A stretch of 7,061 nucleotides of DNA from an uncultured Porphyromonas sp. Lineage in GTDB: Bacteria; Bacteroidota; Bacteroidia; Bacteroidales; Porphyromonadaceae. Numbering within the stretch: position 1 is the stretch's first letter; the number at the start of each line of letters is the position of its first letter. A program made the translations under genes and the position numbers. Positions 5,364 through 7,061 of the stretch are shown piece by piece. The DNA lies in NCBI GenBank assembly GCA_945875135.1, contig CAMCJO010000116.1:1-7061 (forward strand), read 5' to 3'. The notes under the pieces were generated by a model. It ran no database searches. It had not been told where the DNA came from and worked only from the letters and a program-made list of their open reading frames with translations.

Positions 5364-6896
5364 CTATAGCTGGATCTCTGCTATAGCCCGTTGCATACGT
5401 CGTACGCTCTCGGGGATGCTCAGCAGGTATATGATCTCATGGATACGTGCACCACGTGGTTCACCCACCAGTGCCATACGTATACCGTTCATCACCTTGC
5501 CCATAGGTAGCTCATCGCCATTGATCTTGTCATAGAGAGCCTGCTCGATCGTGTCTAGCGAAGCTTCACTCGGGAGTCCCTCGAGGAGGGTGATCATCTG
5601 CTGTAAGTAGCCAGGGGTCTCCGCCTTCCAGTGCTTCTTGAGTCCCTTAGCGTCATACTCGGTAGGAGCTACGAAGAAGTAAAGCACCTCGGGCAGTAAG
5701 TCAGGTAGCAGTTGCGCCTTATCTCGGATCGTCAGGAGTACCTCTCCGAGCAACTCATCCGAAGGGTTCAAGCCACGCTCGCTGAGAGCTGGGCGTATAT
5801 AGGCTATGAGACGCTCTACGGGAACGATCTGTATGTACTGATGGTTGAACCACTTGGCCTTTTCAAAGTCAAAGCGCGCTCCGCTCTTGCTACAGCGATC
5901 TAGCGAAAAGGCGGAGATCAGCTCAGACGAGATGGGCTTTTGCGGATCTGCAAAAAGCTCTTGATCAGTACCGGGGTTCCACCCTAGTAGTGCTAAGAAG
6001 TTGTTCACAGCCTCTGGCAGGTAACCCTGCTCACGGTAACCCATCGATACAGAGCCATCCTCCGGACTGCGCCACTCTAGAGGGAAGACCGGGAAGCCCA
6101 GCTTATCCCCATCGCGCTTACTCAGCTTACCACTACCCTGAGGCTTCAGCAGGAGCGATAGGTGTGCAAACTGAGGCATCGAGTCTTGCCAGCCAAACGC
6201 CTCATAAAGCAGGACATGCAGCGGCGCACTAGGGAGCCACTCCTCACCACGGATCACATGCGTGATCTGCATCAAGTGGTCATCGACAATGTTGGCTAGA
6301 TGGTAGGTAGGCAGGTCGTCTGCACTCTTGTAGAGGACCTTGTCGTCTAGCTGTGTAGAGCTGATGACCACCTTGCCACGGATCAAGTCATCGACCTCAA
6401 CCTCGCGGTCGGGGTCTACCTTAAAGCGCACTACATACTCCTCGCCAGAGTCTATCAGACGAGTCACCTCCTCGCTAGGTAGCGAGAGGCTATTGCGCAT
6501 CTTAGAGCGAGTAGAGGCATCATAGCTAAAGTTGGGCATATCCTGTCGCGCCTGCTCTAGCTCCTCCACGGTATCAAAAGCATAGTACGCTGCGCCACGC
6601 TCTATGAGCTGCTGCACATACTCCCGATAGATGTCCCGTCTCTCACTCTGGCGATAGGGTCCGTAAGGCTGATTGGTACTGCCGATGCCCTCATCGATCT
6701 CTATCCCTAGCCACTGTAGAGCCTCGATGATGTAATCTTCAGCTCCAGGCACAAAGCGCTTGCTATCCGTATCCTCTATACGTAGCACCATCGTGCCACC
6801 ATGATGACGTGCGAAGAGATAATTAAAGAGTGCTGTCCGCACGCCTCCGATGTGTAGGGGACCCGTGGGACTAGGCGCAAATCTAACTCGAACCAT
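5364..6896 (-). CDS. gltX: Glutamyl-tRNA synthetase
   Basis: Class I aminoacyl-tRNA synthetase that attaches glutamate to tRNA-Glu in the cytoplasm; essential for translation. The 510-residue protein is of normal length. It opens with VRVRFAPSPTGPLHIGGVRTAL, carrying the HIGH-type motif HIGG (15-18), followed by RIEDTD (39-44), the GEEW segment (217-220) and the KMSKS-type loop KLSKRDG (257-263). The insertion GDKLGFPVFPLEW just after that loop is common in Bacteroidota GltX. The catalytic domain runs to about 340, with the NNFLALLGWNPG segment near 298-309, and the helical anticodon-binding domain fills the rest. Only one cysteine (Cys335) is present, so the zinc-binding site of the E. coli enzyme is lacking, as in many bacterial GltX proteins. 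The ATG start fits the family exactly. It is the first complete gene of the minus-strand cluster, with a candidate promoter about 115 bases upstream. Whether it also charges tRNA-Gln cannot be decided here. Confidence 0.97.
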   Translation of the reverse strand: MVRVRFAPSPTGPLHIGGVRTALFNYLFARHHGGTMVLRIEDTDSKRFVPGAEDYIIEALQWLGIEIDEGIGSTNQPYGPYRQSERRDIYREYVQQLIERGAAYYAFDTVEELEQARQDMPNFSYDASTRSKMRNSLSLPSEEVTRLIDSGEEYVVRFKVDPDREVEVDDLIRGKVVISSTQLDDKVLYKSADDLPTYHLANIVDDHLMQITHVIRGEEWLPSAPLHVLLYEAFGWQDSMPQFAHLSLLLKPQGSGKLSKRDGDKLGFPVFPLEWRSPEDGSVSMGYREQGYLPEAVNNFLALLGWNPGTDQELFADPQKPISSELISAFSLDRCSKSGARFDFEKAKWFNHQYIQIVPVERLIAYIRPALSERGLNPSDELLGEVLLTIRDKAQLLPDLLPEVLYFFVAPTEYDAKGLKKHWKAETPGYLQQMITLLEGLPSEASLDTIEQALYDKINGDELPMGKVMNGIRMALVGEPRGARIHEIIYLLSIPESVRRMQRAIAEIQL

Positions 6897-7011
6897 TGCT
6901 GTTACTATTTATTACTATTGTCTGCTGCTTACTCAGCCCTTTAGTTTGTTTCTGTATTAGTAGCACATAAGCTTCTAGAGCTTCCTGTGCCGATTCCTCA
7001 CAAATATGCCA

Positions 7012-7019
7012 CAAAGATA
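7012..7019 (-). promoter_or_regulatory. Bacteroidota -7 promoter box for gltX and the downstream cluster
   Basis: On the minus strand the bases TATCTTTG match TAnnTTTG exactly and follow a T-rich stretch, as is typical. The start of transcription would be near position 7004, giving a leader of roughly 110 bases before gltX. No clear TTTG-type -33 element is seen about 20 bases upstream. This is the best promoter candidate for the gltX to rprY cluster. Confidence 0.6.
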
Positions 7020-7025
7020 GTAAAA

Positions 7026-7039
7026 AGTGAGGTCTCACT
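7026..7039. promoter_or_regulatory. Dyad AGTGAG-GT-CTCACT next to the gltX promoter box
   Basis: Two perfect 6-base inverted arms separated by two bases lie seven bases upstream of the gltX -7 box, inside the spacer where a repressor or sigma factor would contact DNA. It could be an operator. Alternatively, on the minus strand a hairpin of five base pairs with a 4-base loop followed by TTTT could be a feeble terminator for a gene beyond the window edge. Confidence 0.3.
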
Positions 7040-7061
7040 CTACTAGCCCCTGCTCTGCAAC

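Noticed and set aside
5990..6232. Plus-strand open frame of 80 codons opposite gltX
   Set aside because: It is antisense to the conserved catalytic domain of gltX and rich in Pro, Ala and His, as expected for a shadow frame.

Overview
The window looks like chromosomal housekeeping DNA from a member of the Bacteroidota, most likely Porphyromonas or a close relative. The reasons are an RprX/RprY-type two-component pair, a Bacteroidota-style glutamyl-tRNA synthetase and CobC-like phosphatase, TAnnTTTG promoter boxes, and A/T-rich leaders with few Shine-Dalgarno sites. The genus is an inference from gene families, not from a database search.

Layout. From the left, a leader of about 170 bases precedes nhaA on the plus strand (176-1540), a Na+/H+ antiporter. 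A 242-base convergent intergenic region follows. It holds several potential RNA hairpins and a very strong terminator hairpin (1707-1752) whose U-tract serves the minus strand. Everything to the right of it is on the minus strand. In transcription order from the right end this is gltX (6896-5364), a small S4 RNA-binding protein with a basic disordered tail (5310-4840), a CobC-like histidine phosphatase (4787-4212), rprX sensor kinase (4172-2583, GTG start) and rprY response regulator (2514-1783). Gaps between these genes are only 39 to 68 bases. A good promoter -7 box lies upstream of gltX, and I see no convincing promoter or terminator between the genes. The five could therefore form one transcription unit ending at the hairpin after rprY.

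How they fit together. gltX and the S4 protein belong to translation and RNA handling, and the phosphatase to cobamide or other small-phosphate metabolism. RprXY is an envelope/stress signalling system. NhaA, convergent with rprY, exports sodium. RprY of P. gingivalis has been linked in published work to sodium-related stress, so the nhaA-rprXY adjacency is suggestive, although convergence alone does not show co-regulation.

I did not find a clearly new defence, mobile or CRISPR-type system. The points most worth a second look are the S4-only RNA-binding protein, the structured DNA between nhaA and the terminator, the unusual sensor domain of RprX, and the small repeats near rprY and gltX.
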